A stretch of DNA of 64,000 bases from Dyadobacter fermentans DSM 18053 (GCF_000023125.1 NC_013037.1:6240501-6304500); one strand, 5' to 3'; shown: positions 18,187 through 27,586, counted from the stretch's first letter. The notes: generated by a model not told the origin, from the sequence alone. Numbers and translations: made by a program.

Positions 18187-19389
18187 TCAGGATGCCGGTG
18201 TTTGAATGGCGCAAAGGAAATCTTCCTGCTCGTCGCGGGTATAGGTGACAGGCTGGTCGGTCCGGTTGTGGATCGGTTCAAGTTTTTCACGCAGCGAAAG
18301 CCCCACGCGCCGTCCCAGCACAGCCTTAATCTCGGCCAGCACCGATAATGCGATTTCTTCCGACGTTTCAGCCCCGATATCGAGGCCCACGGGGCCATAA
18401 ACCTTGGCCTTCTGCGCGTCGGTAATCACCATTCCTGAATTTTCCAGCTCGGCATACATCCGTTCCAGTTTCTTCTTCGGACCCAATGCACCCACGTAAC
18501 GGCACGCGTCCACGTCCAGGAGCTGTTTCAGCAATGCGATGTCGTAGTTGTAATTGTGTGTCATGAGCAGCACAAACGTGCGGTCGTCTATGACAATGTG
18601 TTTCAAAACATCGTCGGCCCGCGCCACGAGCACTTTTCCTGCTTTGGGAAACCGCTGCCGCGTGGCATGACTGGAACGGCCGTCGACCACGGTAATATCC
18701 CAGCCGAGCACGGCCGCCATTTCGGTGATCGGGATGGTATCGTTGCCCGCGCCGGCGATCACAAGCGAGGGCGGGGTGTTGAAGTATTCGATAAAACCAG
18801 TCAGCGATTGGTTATCACGCTCGAATGCTTTGAAAAACGAATCGCCGCGCTGGTAGGCTTCATGCGTCTCCGCAAGCAGCGTATCGAGCAATGCCGGTTC
18901 GGTACATTTGCAGGTGAGCTCGTCGTCAGTTTGTAAATGCAGGAAACACGTTCCCGGCTGTGCGCCCGTGCGCGATTGGAGCGAGAACAAGGTTATCAGC
19001 ACCGCATTTTGCCTTTGGGCCAATACCTTTTTCAATAACTCCACGGGATTCTCGGGGTCATCTGTCCGGATAGGCTCGAAAAGGATATGCACAATGCCGT
19101 TGCAGCCGAGCTGTACGCCGAGGGTTGTGTCGTTTTCGTCGGTAGTATCGTAGGTAACCAGCTTGTTTTTCTGCTGGGAAATGGCGAGCAGGGCCTTGCG
19201 CAGGGCATCTCCTTCAAGACATCCGCCGCTGATGGCGCCTGTGAGCTGGCCTTCGTCCGTCACGAGCATGCGTGCGCCCGGGCGCCTGTACGACGAGCCC
19301 TCTACGTGCACGACGGTCGCAAGCGCCATGCGCTTACCCGCCGCCACTTCCTGCTCATACGACCGGATGATGTCCGTGATTTCTTTCAT
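18187..19389 (-). CDS. XdhC/CoxI-family molybdoenzyme maturation protein
   Basis: 400 residues. The N-terminal XdhC/CoxI domain has VHVEGSSYRRPGARMLVT and GAISGGCLEGD. The C-terminal Rossmann domain has LVIAGAGNDTIPITEMAAVLG, LLMTHNYNYDIALL and GPVGLDIGAETSEEIALSVL. XdhC binds molybdenum cofactor, has it sulfurated by a cysteine desulfurase and inserts it into xanthine dehydrogenase. The start overlaps the end of the cysteine desulfurase gene by 35 bases, so the two are cotranscribed. The molybdoenzyme itself is not in this window. Confidence 0.9.
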   Translation of the reverse strand: MKEITDIIRSYEQEVAAGKRMALATVVHVEGSSYRRPGARMLVTDEGQLTGAISGGCLEGDALRKALLAISQQKNKLVTYDTTDENDTTLGVQLGCNGIVHILFEPIRTDDPENPVELLKKVLAQRQNAVLITLFSLQSRTGAQPGTCFLHLQTDDELTCKCTEPALLDTLLAETHEAYQRGDSFFKAFERDNQSLTGFIEYFNTPPSLVIAGAGNDTIPITEMAAVLGWDITVVDGRSSHATRQRFPKAGKVLVARADDVLKHIVIDDRTFVLLMTHNYNYDIALLKQLLDVDACRYVGALGPKKKLERMYAELENSGMVITDAQKAKVYGPVGLDIGAETSEEIALSVLAEIKAVLGRRVGLSLREKLEPIHNRTDQPVTYTRDEQEDFLCAIQTPAS

Positions 19390-20533
19390 GGCGATGTTGT
19401 TTTACAATCTTTGAAATAACAGAAACCGCGTGGTTTACATGCTCCTCGGTAGAAAACCGTCCGAAACTGAAACGGAACGAATTATGAATGCGTTCGTCCG
19501 AAAGGCCCATCGCTTTCAGCACATAGCTGGGTTCCAGTGTGGCGGAGGTGCAGGCCGAGCTGCGCGAAAACGCCAGGTCGCTGCCCGCCTCGAAAATCAG
19601 TTTCTCCCCATCCACCTGTCCGAACGAAATATTGGTACAATGCGGCAGCCGGCGGGCGTCTTCGGCATTGATCTCGATATCTTGCAGTACCAATAGTTCC
19701 ACTTCCAACGCATTCCGCAGTGCGCTGAGCCGCTTGCTTTCCCGCGCCATTTCGGCCCCGGCAATTTCACAGGCCCAGCCAAGCCCGACGATCCCCGGCA
19801 CATTGAGCGTGCCGCTACGCATATTGCGTTCGTGGCCGCCGCCGTCGATCTGGGCGGTGAGGATAATGGCGGGGTTCTTTTTGCGGACGTAGAGTGCGCC
19901 CACGCCTTTGGGCCCGTAAATTTTGTGCGCACTTAATGCAAGCAGGTCGATGCCGTCGCTCAGGACATTCACGGGGACCTTGCCCACAGCTTGCGTGGCG
20001 TCGGACAGGAAGGGAATGTGGTGTGATTTGGCAATGGCAGCAATCTCACGGATAGGCTGGATCACGCCGGTTTCATTGTTGGCGTACATCACCGCGATCA
20101 GGATCGTGTGCGGGGTAATGGCGCTTTCAAGCGCGGTCAGGTCGATCAGCCCGTTGGCATTCACGGGCAGGTAGGTAACTGTACCGCCGAGCCGTTCGAT
20201 ATGCTTGCAGGTGTCGAGCACCGCTTTGTGTTCGGTAGCGACGGTGATGATGTGTTTCTCCGGTTGTAAGGAATTTTCGAAAATGCCTTTAATGGCCAGA
20301 TTGACGCCCTCGGTAGCACCGGAGGTAAACACAATCTCCTGCTGGTGTGCGCCAATGAGGCCGGCGATCTGCTCGCGTGCAATATCCACCGATTCTTCCG
20401 CCTCCCAGCCATACAAATGCGTACGACTGGCCGCATTGCCGAATTTCTCGGAAAAATAGGGCAGCATTTCCTGTAAAACCCTCGGGTCCACAGGGGTTGT
20501 AGCATTATTGTCCAAATAAACAGGCAGTTTCAA
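19355..20533 (-). CDS. Cysteine desulfurase, NifS/IscS class
   Basis: 392 residues, fold type I PLP enzyme. The N-terminus is VYLDNNATTPVDPRVL, the PLP lysine is in SAHKIYGPKGVGALY (near residue 203), and the mobile active-site cysteine is in SRSSACTSA (near residue 327). It takes sulfur from cysteine. It would be named IscS from sequence alone, but its overlap with xdhC and the adjacent MocA-like gene suggest its main job is sulfurating molybdenum cofactor, as NifS4 does in Rhodobacter. No iscU or other iron-sulfur gene is adjacent. Confidence 0.9.
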   Translation of the reverse strand: MKLPVYLDNNATTPVDPRVLQEMLPYFSEKFGNAASRTHLYGWEAEESVDIAREQIAGLIGAHQQEIVFTSGATEGVNLAIKGIFENSLQPEKHIITVATEHKAVLDTCKHIERLGGTVTYLPVNANGLIDLTALESAITPHTILIAVMYANNETGVIQPIREIAAIAKSHHIPFLSDATQAVGKVPVNVLSDGIDLLALSAHKIYGPKGVGALYVRKKNPAIILTAQIDGGGHERNMRSGTLNVPGIVGLGWACEIAGAEMARESKRLSALRNALEVELLVLQDIEINAEDARRLPHCTNISFGQVDGEKLIFEAGSDLAFSRSSACTSATLEPSYVLKAMGLSDERIHNSFRFSFGRFSTEEHVNHAVSVISKIVKQHRHERNHGHHPVV

Positions 20534-20593
20534 GGGCTAGGTCGGTTTTTAGATTCAAAAAAGCAAAATGGGGCAGGTTAGTTCAAAATAAAC

Positions 20594-20626
20594 AAAAAAC
20601 CATCTCATTTTAAACATGAGATGGTT
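20594..20626 (-). terminator. Terminator after the dabA remnant
   Basis: An 11-bp perfect stem (AACCATCTCAT at 20598-20608 and its complement at 20616-20626) is followed on the minus strand by TTTTTTG. It lies between the dabA remnant and the cysteine desulfurase gene, both on the minus strand. Confidence 0.75.
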
Positions 20627-20766
20627 TCCGAAACTAAACGAACAGGTTAACTATAATTATGAAATTGGTAATCAGTTTGCTGAGGCGCTACGGCCGGGCA
20701 GCTTGTCAGAGAGCAGCGGGAGCGGTACCAGCGCGGAAGTTTCCAGCAACAGCAGATACGCGAGCG

Positions 20767-22164
20767 TTACACGATCCATATCCGTTGCTCGTGCGACTCG
20801 GGGTCCAGTGCAGCCAAATGCACCCATTCGTTCCTCAGCCAATCGCTATTCACACGGGCGGCTACCTGCCGAACGGTTTCCGGGAAATGTTCTACGATGC
20901 AGAGCAGCCGCACGGGCCCGGTTGCATTTCGCGGGCCCGTGCCTGCGTTGGCCGTTTGTGAGAAGAAACATTCAAGGTTTGCGGCGGCACGAAGCGGAAG
21001 TTCAGTTTGGAATATTTTTTCCAATGCATCACCATTCAAATCCAGCTTGAAATCGTACCCGGTCACAAAAGCAGCATAGCCGGATGGAATATCCCTTTTT
21101 AGCGTCGGTTGGCCGATGATATAAATGCACTCGGGCGCATTAGCAGTATCATTTACATGCATTTGGTTTGCAGGTTCTTCGCGTTGGTGATGAGGATTAT
21201 GTTTTAATGCGGCCAGCAGGCCTTCGTAATGGCTCCATTCAGATGCTTCCTGCCAGATGCTGAGTACTTCGCTTTTTTCACTCGGCGGAATGGGGGCAAA
21301 GAGGTCGTCGGGAAGACCGGTCAGGCGGGACGCCAGCGGTTGCCAGCGATTGCCTGGCTGATCTTCCAGCACGTCGATTTCAAGCAGCAGTTCGAATACA
21401 ATCAGGTCGTGCAGCGAGATCGTGCTGCCGTTGGGCAGCGAGCCGGGGGTATTTTCGAGAGTCGCCACCAGTCCCGACCAGTCGCGATGCGCAAATTGCT
21501 GATCGAAAAGGTATTGTTTGAAAAACCGTTCATCTCCGACAAGTACCGCCAGCAGGTCTGAAATAGAGGGGCTTTCGTGTAGGAGCAGGTTGCGCGCCCG
21601 CGGGCTGTTGAATACGCTCACAAAGCTGTGCGATTCCATTTCGCGCATGGAATCGAGGAAACCTTGTCCGCGTACGGGGAATATCCAGTCGGCGGTGCCG
21701 TGGTCGATGTAGCTCGCTACAATGCGGAACAACCTCGGGTGGACGCGCTTGCCAAGATCGGTTTTGTATTGGCGCTGCCAGTTCGCCCTCAGCGCACCGA
21801 TTTTGGGCGGGGCGTCGGGCGGAAATTTCTTCATCAGCACCTTGTCCTGCCATTCGAACAAGCGGTCCGGACCTTTTCGTTTTACCAGCACTTTTTCGAG
21901 GATTTCCGGCTTCACTTTTTTGGCATTGTACAGCGAGCGGTATGCTTCCAGCGAAAGGGTTGTCGGCGTTCCGAGCATTCCGCCCGCCTGATGCAGCGCA
22001 TCTTAGAAATGCAGGTGCTGGAATGCCGCGAGCGGATTCCGGTGATTCGCTTTCCCCGCGGGCGACAGCTCGGGCAGGAATTGTTTCAACTCATCCAGCA
22101 CGGCGTGTTCTTCGAATGGGTTGTTCCGGGCTGTCACGGGTTGAGGCTGATCGCGTTTAGTCAT
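20767..22164 (-). pseudogene. Decayed dabA (DUF2309, inorganic carbon transporter subunit)
   Basis: Reading from ATG 22164, 53 codons are followed by an in-frame TAA (22003-22005), and the same frame then runs on to 20767 (from ATG 21978, 403 residues). Both sides of the stop match DabA/UPF0753: NPLAAFQHLHF before it, DALHQAG, HPRLFRIVASYIDHG, LFDQQFAHRDWSG and IVFELLLEIDVL after it. The last ~90 residues match the normal C-terminus (PVRLLCIVEHFPETV, NEWVHLAALDPE). The zinc-site segments of DabA (CIDVRSE-type and the CGACGG region) are absent, so a few hundred central residues are gone in frame. DabA works with a NuoL-like DabB to take up bicarbonate or CO2. No dabB is adjacent. I infer a relic. 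Confidence 0.75.
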
Positions 22165-22350
22165 ATCGTTCTTTCCAGCTGCGGCGGGCCGGTACCGGCT
22201 GCCGTTTTGCATTTCAAAAGAGCCGAACAGCAATTAAAACACAATTAAACAAGCCTTAAAATGCAGTTAAAATTGGCTGGAATCAACATTATAGTGCCGT
22301 GACCGCGAAACCTCCTCAGTTTTTTACCGGCTGATTTATTAATCAGATAA

Positions 22351-22383
22351 TTGGGCGTGAATGAAACTATTTATTTAATTTTG
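22351..22383 (+). promoter_or_regulatory. Promoter of the peroxiredoxin gene
   Basis: TTG (22351-22353) is followed after 22 bases by TAATTTTG (22376-22383), matching the Bacteroidota -33/-7 pattern. The ATG at 22440 leaves a leader of about 50 bases. Confidence 0.6.
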
Positions 22384-22439
22384 TGTTCTACTCTACAATA
22401 TTAGTAGATTAATGTTTCATTCTTTAAACCTTCACCATT

Positions 22440-23075
22440 ATGTCACTTCGATTAGGAGATATCGCACCGGACTTTGAAGCAAATACCACGCAGGGACCCA
22501 TTAAATTCCACGAATGGCTGGGAGATAGCTGGGGATTGTTGTTCTCTCACCCGGCCGACTTTACGCCTGTTTGTACAACTGAATTGGGTAAAACAGCGCT
22601 GCTGAAAGGTGAATTTGAAAAACGCAATGTGAAAGTGCTCGCGGTGAGCGTCGACGACCTGGATTCGCATAACCGCTGGATACCGGATATCAACGAGGTA
22701 AACGATACGGAAGTGAACTTCCCGATCATCGCCGACGAAGGCCGCCAGGTAGCACAGCTATATGATATGATCCACCCGAACGCCAGCGAAAAAGCGACGG
22801 TACGCTCGGTATTCGTGATCGGCCCGGACAAGAAGATCAAGCTTACCCTTACTTATCCTGCATCGACAGGCCGTAATTTCAACGAAATCCTCCGCGTGGT
22901 GGATTCCTTGCAGCTGACGGCAAACTACTCGGTAGCCACACCGGCCGACTGGAAAGACGGCGAGGATGTGATCGTGGTGCCGGCGGTAAGCACCGAAGAC
23001 GCCCAGAAGAAGTTCACCAAGGGTTTGAATATCGTGAAGCCGTATTTGCGCTACACACCGCAACCGAACAAGTAA
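22440..23075 (+). CDS. 1-Cys peroxiredoxin (Prx6-like)
   Basis: 211 residues. The thioredoxin-like domain holds the peroxidatic cysteine in HPADFTPVCTTELG (near residue 45). The catalytic Arg is in the FVIGPDKKIKLTLTYPASTGRNFNEI region; key parts are TYPASTGRN. There is no second catalytic cysteine in the usual resolving position, and the C-terminal extension (AVSTEDAQKKF, YLRYTPQPNK) matches Prx6. It reduces peroxides in the cytoplasm using an external thiol. It is transcribed alone, between a promoter and a strong terminator. Confidence 0.93.
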   Translation: MSLRLGDIAPDFEANTTQGPIKFHEWLGDSWGLLFSHPADFTPVCTTELGKTALLKGEFEKRNVKVLAVSVDDLDSHNRWIPDINEVNDTEVNFPIIADEGRQVAQLYDMIHPNASEKATVRSVFVIGPDKKIKLTLTYPASTGRNFNEILRVVDSLQLTANYSVATPADWKDGEDVIVVPAVSTEDAQKKFTKGLNIVKPYLRYTPQPNK

Positions 23076-23093
23076 TTGTTCCGGTATGCAAGA

Positions 23094-23130
23094 AAAAAGC
23101 GGATGTCCTGTTTCAGGGCATCCGCTTTTT
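23094..23130 (+). terminator. Terminator between peroxiredoxin and a convergent gene
   Basis: A 12-bp perfect stem (AAAAAGCGGATG and its complement) has an inner CCTG/CAGG pair and ends in a run of eight T. The A-rich left side lets it also serve the convergent minus-strand gene, which ends at 23132. Confidence 0.85.
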
Positions 23131-23131
23131 T

Positions 23132-23866
23132 TTAGCGCTCGCTTTCGCTCTCGATCACCTCCTCCGGAACGATCGTTTCGTCGCCGTAATAGGTCATGTG
23201 CCGCGCGCCCTGGTAGTAGAACCAGATGGACAGGGACATCGGAATGTGGGCAATGTCGTTGTAATTGAACCAATCGCCGAAGCTGAACTTCAATGCGTGG
23301 AAACCGGCGGCAATGGCGCCCATTAACGTAGCGATGAATATGTATTTGCTCCCCGGGTCCTTTCTTTTTTTATACACATAAATTTCGATCATAAAGAGCA
23401 TCAGGAACAGTCCGTAGAATGCGTGAACTTCCACCACACGAAAATCGAGGGTGATGAAAGTCAGTGCGAAAAATATGGCGAGTTCCAGGTAATTGAGCCA
23501 GCCGAGGATGAGCCCGTTGCGGCGGTGGAGCAGGGGCTTGATATGCCAGATCGCCGCACGTTCGAACAATGCCACGGCGATCATGCTGGCAAACCAGCCC
23601 GGGATTTTCCCCACCTTGCCGGTAAGATACAGGAAGCCGTGGCCCAGGATGCCGCCGATGGCCGTTGCGATGGCCATGAACAGGAAGAAATACTGGATTT
23701 GCTTGTACATGCGGTGCGCGCGCCCGAGTTTGTTGAGATGGAAAAACGCGTAAATGCATACAGCGGTCATCATCAGGCTCGACAACACCGTCGAGGGTTC
23801 CAAAATGGTTATTCCGAATAGGTTTATCTGGTGGACTTTGCTGAAATCTATGACGACATCGTTCAT
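23132..23866 (-). CDS. Seven-helix-like membrane protein of unknown function
   Basis: 244 residues with about seven hydrophobic segments, including PSTVLSSLMMTAVCIYAFF, FFLFMAIATAIGGILGHGF and YGLFLMLFMIEIYVY, and a polar acidic tail. Conserved-looking polar residues inside helices (GHGFLY, GFHALKF, YNDIAHI) recall membrane hydrolases of the CREST type, but the match is weak. It is transcribed alone, convergent with the peroxiredoxin gene. I cannot assign a function. Confidence 0.65.
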   Translation of the reverse strand: MNDVVIDFSKVHQINLFGITILEPSTVLSSLMMTAVCIYAFFHLNKLGRAHRMYKQIQYFFLFMAIATAIGGILGHGFLYLTGKVGKIPGWFASMIAVALFERAAIWHIKPLLHRRNGLILGWLNYLELAIFFALTFITLDFRVVEVHAFYGLFLMLFMIEIYVYKKRKDPGSKYIFIATLMGAIAAGFHALKFSFGDWFNYNDIAHIPMSLSIWFYYQGARHMTYYGDETIVPEEVIESESER

Positions 23867-24153
23867 GAACAGAAGAGTAAGTTAGTGCATCGGCGTCCGG
23901 CCGGTTTGCATTTGTATTTCAAAAGTAAGTCTGTCTTTCCTCTTCACCAAAATTATACCAAGTCACGCGCGCCGGCGCGCCGGCTCTGATACACCGTTAC
24001 CCATTTTCAGTTTGGTATCCCGAAAGTGCCGATTCGCAGATGAATTCGGGGGAGTTGTCTATTATCAAATAATAAATATAAAGTATGTTTTTCCTTTGTA
24101 TTGAGAATTGTATTTAAGTAGGACAGCACCGAAGCACCCTCGTTAATTAACTT

Positions 24154-26643
24154 ATGGAAACCATGAACACCTCATTCCTGTCAGCCGTCAGATTAGTCTT
24201 TTTGACATTATTTCTGGGTATTGCAGCCCATCACACCTTCGCCCAGGCACCGGCACCGGGAAATTCTAAGATTTCCGGAATTGTACTCGACTCAGCGGCC
24301 GCTAAGGGCGTGGAGTTTGCGAGTATTGCATTATTCAGTGTCGCTGACAGCAAGGTCATTGACGGCACAACGGCCGATGAAAACGGCAAATTCGCGCTTG
24401 CGAAAGTAGCGCCTGGTGCCTACCGTCTGATGATCTCGTTCATCGGGTATAAGGACAAGGCCGTGGATGTGAAGGTGGAAAAGGGCAAAGATGTGGAACT
24501 CGGGTCGGTTCAGCTAGCGTCGAGCGTGCAGAATTTGCAGGAGGTGACGATCACAGGCGAAAAATCGCTGATCGAGGAGAAGGTGGACCGGATGGTTTTT
24601 AATGCAGAAAAAGACATTACTTCGAAAGGCGGCGATGCGTCCGATCTGCTGCGGAAAGTACCGATGCTTTCAGTGGACCTGGACGGCAACGTGTCGCTGC
24701 GGGGGAGCTCCAATATCCGTGTTTTGATCAACAACAAGCCTTCGACGATCATCGCGAGCAACGTTGCGGATGCCTTGAAGCAGATCCCGGCCGATATGAT
24801 CAAGTCCGTGGAAGTGATCACGTCGCCTTCCGCCAAATACGACGCCGAGGGCTCGGGTGGGATCATCAATATCATTACCAAAAAGAACAACCTGCAAGGC
24901 CTGACGCTGAATATCGATTCGGGGGTAGGTAACCGCGGCTCGAACCTCGGCTTGAACGGCAGCTACCGCAAAGGCAAAATGGGTTTCACGCTGGGCGGTT
25001 TCGGGCGCGCATTCTACAATAAAGCGACATCCGTGCTCGACCAGACGACTTATTCGGGCGGCAGCTCGTTCCTGACCAACCAGAGTTCTACGGCCAAAGA
25101 TCGTGGGATGTTCGGGCAATACTCGCTGGGTTGGGATTATGATTTGGGTAAAAACCAGGCATTATCGGCCGGCTTGCGCTACGGAACACGGAATTTTATC
25201 CAAAAACAGGACCTGACGATCAATCAATACGAAAATAGCGCGCTAAGCAACAATTCTTTACGCAAAGTCGACCGGAAGGATTTGTCGGGAACCGTGGATT
25301 TCAATATCGATTATATCCGGACTTTCAAGCCGCAACAGGAGTGGAGCATTTCGACCTTGTACAGCCGCACGGGCCTCACCAATAATTTTAATACCGATTT
25401 GCTCAACGAATCGGGCGCGGTGGATAGCAAGCTGAAAAACGAGAACAAAAATGAAAATTCGGAGTTGACGCTCCAAACGGATTATCAGACACCACTGGGT
25501 AAAAATCAGATGCTCGAATTTGGTGCAAAAGGAATTTTCCGGACCGTGGACAGTGATTTCAAATACCTCACCGCAGGCGAATCGGGCGATTTCGTTTTGA
25601 GCCCAACCAACCCGTCGGGCGTTTTGAACTACAAGCAGAATGTGGCTGCGGGATATCTTTCCTACACACTTTCGACTCAGAACAAATACACATTCAAACT
25701 GGGAACGCGCTACGAATATACGGGCATCACGGCCGATATGGGCGCGGGCAAGGCGATTGACATTCCGGCTTACGGAAACCTGGTGCCGAGCATCAATGTG
25801 TCGAAGGTGCTGTCGGGCAGCACTACGCTGAAAGCCGCTTACAACCGCCGTATCCAGCGCCCGGGCATCCAGCAGCTGAACCCCAATGTGAACCTGGCCA
25901 ACCCGCAGAGCATCAGCACCGGTAACCCGGCATTGAGCCCCGAACTGACCGACAACTTCGAGCTCGGATTGAGCACGAATATCAAGAAAACGTACATTAA
26001 TGCCTCTGTTTTTGCACGCCAGACCAATAATTCGATCACGCAGGTGAGAATGGCCGTGGATACGCTCCAAGGCGCTATCGTCACCACTTTCGAAAACATC
26101 GGCAAGCAGCGCGCATACGGCGCCAACATCTTCGCCAACGTGTACCTGACCCCGAAATGGACATTGAACGGAAGCATCGACATTCTGCATTCGTACCTCG
26201 AAGGACAAACGACCGGTCTGGACGGTACTTCGGTGGGCATCAGTAATTCGGGTTTCAATTATGGCGGCCGGTTAATGTCACAGCTTTCGCTGCGGAACGG
26301 CTGGGGATTGCAGGCATTCGGCTTTTACCGGGGCAAGGAAATCCAGTTACAGGGAACGCGCACCGGTTTTTACCTATATTCACTAGGGTTCAAAAAGGAT
26401 TTTGCCAACAAGAAAGGCAGCATTGGTTTCGGAGCGGAGAATTTCCTGACAAAAGGCGTGCGTTTTACGTCCGACCTGACATCGCCGCAATTCGTCCAAA
26501 CCGGCTCCACGCAGCTTTATAACCGCAATTTCAAGGTGACATTCAGCTACTCGATCGGGAAGATGAGTTTTAATGCGCCGAAGAAGAAGACGAAGTCAGT
26601 AAACAATACGGATGTTGTAGGAGGCGGAGGCCAGCAGAACTGA
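24154..26643 (+). CDS. TonB-dependent receptor-like outer membrane protein
   Basis: 829 residues. A signal peptide ends near HHTFAQ. A carboxypeptidase-regulatory-like domain follows (about residues 38-120: ISGIVLDSAAAKGVEFASI, GAYRLMISFIGYKD), then a plug domain (ASDLLRKVPMLSVDLDGNVS, GIINIITKKN) and a large beta-barrel of the type found in outer membrane family OMP_b-brl_3. It should sit in the outer membrane and move a ligand inward with TonB energy; the ligand is unknown. No SusD-like partner lies beside it. The first ATG is used; another lies 9 bases later. Confidence 0.88.
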   Translation: METMNTSFLSAVRLVFLTLFLGIAAHHTFAQAPAPGNSKISGIVLDSAAAKGVEFASIALFSVADSKVIDGTTADENGKFALAKVAPGAYRLMISFIGYKDKAVDVKVEKGKDVELGSVQLASSVQNLQEVTITGEKSLIEEKVDRMVFNAEKDITSKGGDASDLLRKVPMLSVDLDGNVSLRGSSNIRVLINNKPSTIIASNVADALKQIPADMIKSVEVITSPSAKYDAEGSGGIINIITKKNNLQGLTLNIDSGVGNRGSNLGLNGSYRKGKMGFTLGGFGRAFYNKATSVLDQTTYSGGSSFLTNQSSTAKDRGMFGQYSLGWDYDLGKNQALSAGLRYGTRNFIQKQDLTINQYENSALSNNSLRKVDRKDLSGTVDFNIDYIRTFKPQQEWSISTLYSRTGLTNNFNTDLLNESGAVDSKLKNENKNENSELTLQTDYQTPLGKNQMLEFGAKGIFRTVDSDFKYLTAGESGDFVLSPTNPSGVLNYKQNVAAGYLSYTLSTQNKYTFKLGTRYEYTGITADMGAGKAIDIPAYGNLVPSINVSKVLSGSTTLKAAYNRRIQRPGIQQLNPNVNLANPQSISTGNPALSPELTDNFELGLSTNIKKTYINASVFARQTNNSITQVRMAVDTLQGAIVTTFENIGKQRAYGANIFANVYLTPKWTLNGSIDILHSYLEGQTTGLDGTSVGISNSGFNYGGRLMSQLSLRNGWGLQAFGFYRGKEIQLQGTRTGFYLYSLGFKKDFANKKGSIGFGAENFLTKGVRFTSDLTSPQFVQTGSTQLYNRNFKVTFSYSIGKMSFNAPKKKTKSVNNTDVVGGGGQQN

Positions 26644-26661
26644 TTGCCGGACGACCGCCAT

Positions 26662-26695
26662 AGCGCAGGGGCAATGTGCCTCTGCGCTTTTTTTG
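26662..26695 (+). terminator. Terminator of the TonB receptor gene
   Basis: An 11-bp stem with one G-T pair (AGCGCAGGGGC / GCCTCTGCGCT) is followed by TTTTTTTG, shortly after the stop codon. Confidence 0.85.
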
Positions 26696-26751
26696 TGTGT
26701 ACATTGTAAAACAGATATTACATTGCCTACTTATTCGTTAATATAGAAAGA

Positions 26752-26759
26752 TATTTTTG
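26752..26759 (+). promoter_or_regulatory. Possible -7 box for the MCP-type sensor gene
   Basis: TATTTTTG matches TAnnTTTG 60 bases before the ATG at 26820. The nearest upstream TTG is about 26 bases away, farther than usual, so this is a weak call. Confidence 0.35.
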
Positions 26760-26819
26760 TATTTTGTAAATACATTGATACCTTAGGAAAGTTAATTATC
26801 AATCTGTGAAGAGGTTGCC

Positions 26820-27521
26820 ATGAAGTGGTCGTTTGTTATTCAGCAGAAGTTCAAAGCTGCGATTTTGTTGGGAGGGATCATGGCAATGATCGTGGGGGGC
26901 ACGCTGATCTCGCGTTACAATGTGGAGGGGATTGACGAGTCGTTTTCGTCCATTTACCAGGACCGCCTGGTTCCGGCGACTACCATTTTGTACCTCACCG
27001 AAAACTTGTACAGGAAGCGGTTATCGCTCGAAAATTACCTTTATTCGGATGAGCGGCAGTTGCCCGCGCATGTGAAGGCGCAGCTGCGCGCGCACGACCG
27101 GAGCGTCGATTCGCTGATCCGGTTGTTTGAAAAGACCTATCTGGTGGATGAAGAGGCGAAAAGTCTGCAAGCATTCAAAAGCCAGATTGCCCGTTATTCG
27201 AAGCTCGAAGAGCAGGTGCTTGCATTGTGTGCGAGCGGCGCATTTGCCGATGCGAAGCAGTTGTTTTCCGCGCCAGGTGCCACCACATTCGAAAGTACCA
27301 TATTGAATTTGAATGAGCTGGCAGGCATCCAGTCGACGATCGGCAAGGACCTGATGAAGGCTTCGAAGGTGAATGTGGCGAGTTTCGGTATTATCTCATT
27401 CCTGCAAATCGCGCTGGCGATCATCACCGGCCTGGTGGTTATCGTGCTGATCCGCAATTCGCAGATTATCCAAAAGCCGCGTTCGGATAGAAATAAGAGC
27501 CAATATTTTAACCTGAACTGA
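26820..27521 (+). CDS. Four-helix-bundle MCP-type sensor without signalling domain
   Basis: 233 residues. It has an N-terminal membrane segment (AAILLGGIMAMIVGGTLI), a periplasmic four-helix bundle of the 4HB_MCP type (about residues 33-185, with YQDRLVPATTILYLTENLY), a second membrane segment (FLQIALAIITGLVVIVLI) and only ~20 cytoplasmic residues. There is no HAMP, methyl-accepting or kinase domain, and the terminus is a clean stop followed by a terminator, so it does not look truncated. It may work with a separate partner. The ligand is unknown. Confidence 0.8.
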   Translation: MKWSFVIQQKFKAAILLGGIMAMIVGGTLISRYNVEGIDESFSSIYQDRLVPATTILYLTENLYRKRLSLENYLYSDERQLPAHVKAQLRAHDRSVDSLIRLFEKTYLVDEEAKSLQAFKSQIARYSKLEEQVLALCASGAFADAKQLFSAPGATTFESTILNLNELAGIQSTIGKDLMKASKVNVASFGIISFLQIALAIITGLVVIVLIRNSQIIQKPRSDRNKSQYFNLN

Positions 27522-27542
27522 TAAAAGGAACACTTAAAAATA

Positions 27543-27573
27543 AAAGGTCGGGGTTTCCCGACCTTTCATTTTT
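27543..27573. terminator. Bidirectional terminator
   Basis: A 10-bp perfect stem (AAAGGTCGGG / CCCGACCTTT, loop GTTT) lies between two converging genes. T runs or A runs flank both sides. Confidence 0.85.
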
Positions 27574-27586
27574 GGACTGGACCAGC

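Noticed and set aside
20672..20779. 35-codon minus-strand frame after the dabA relic (MDRVTLAYLLLLETSALVPL)
   Set aside because: It overlaps the relic's stop and is hydrophobic, and could be a scrap of a dabB-like gene, but 35 codons in a decayed locus are not enough to call a gene.
23966..23984. G+C palindrome (GCCGGCGCGCCGGC) before the TonB receptor gene
   Set aside because: It is a perfect palindrome, but short, made only of G and C, and without a T run or regulator nearby. It may be a chance repeat or part of a weak hairpin.
25258..26208. 316-codon minus-strand frame inside the TonB receptor gene
   Set aside because: It is antisense to the conserved barrel region, with no motif, signal or plausible neighbour.
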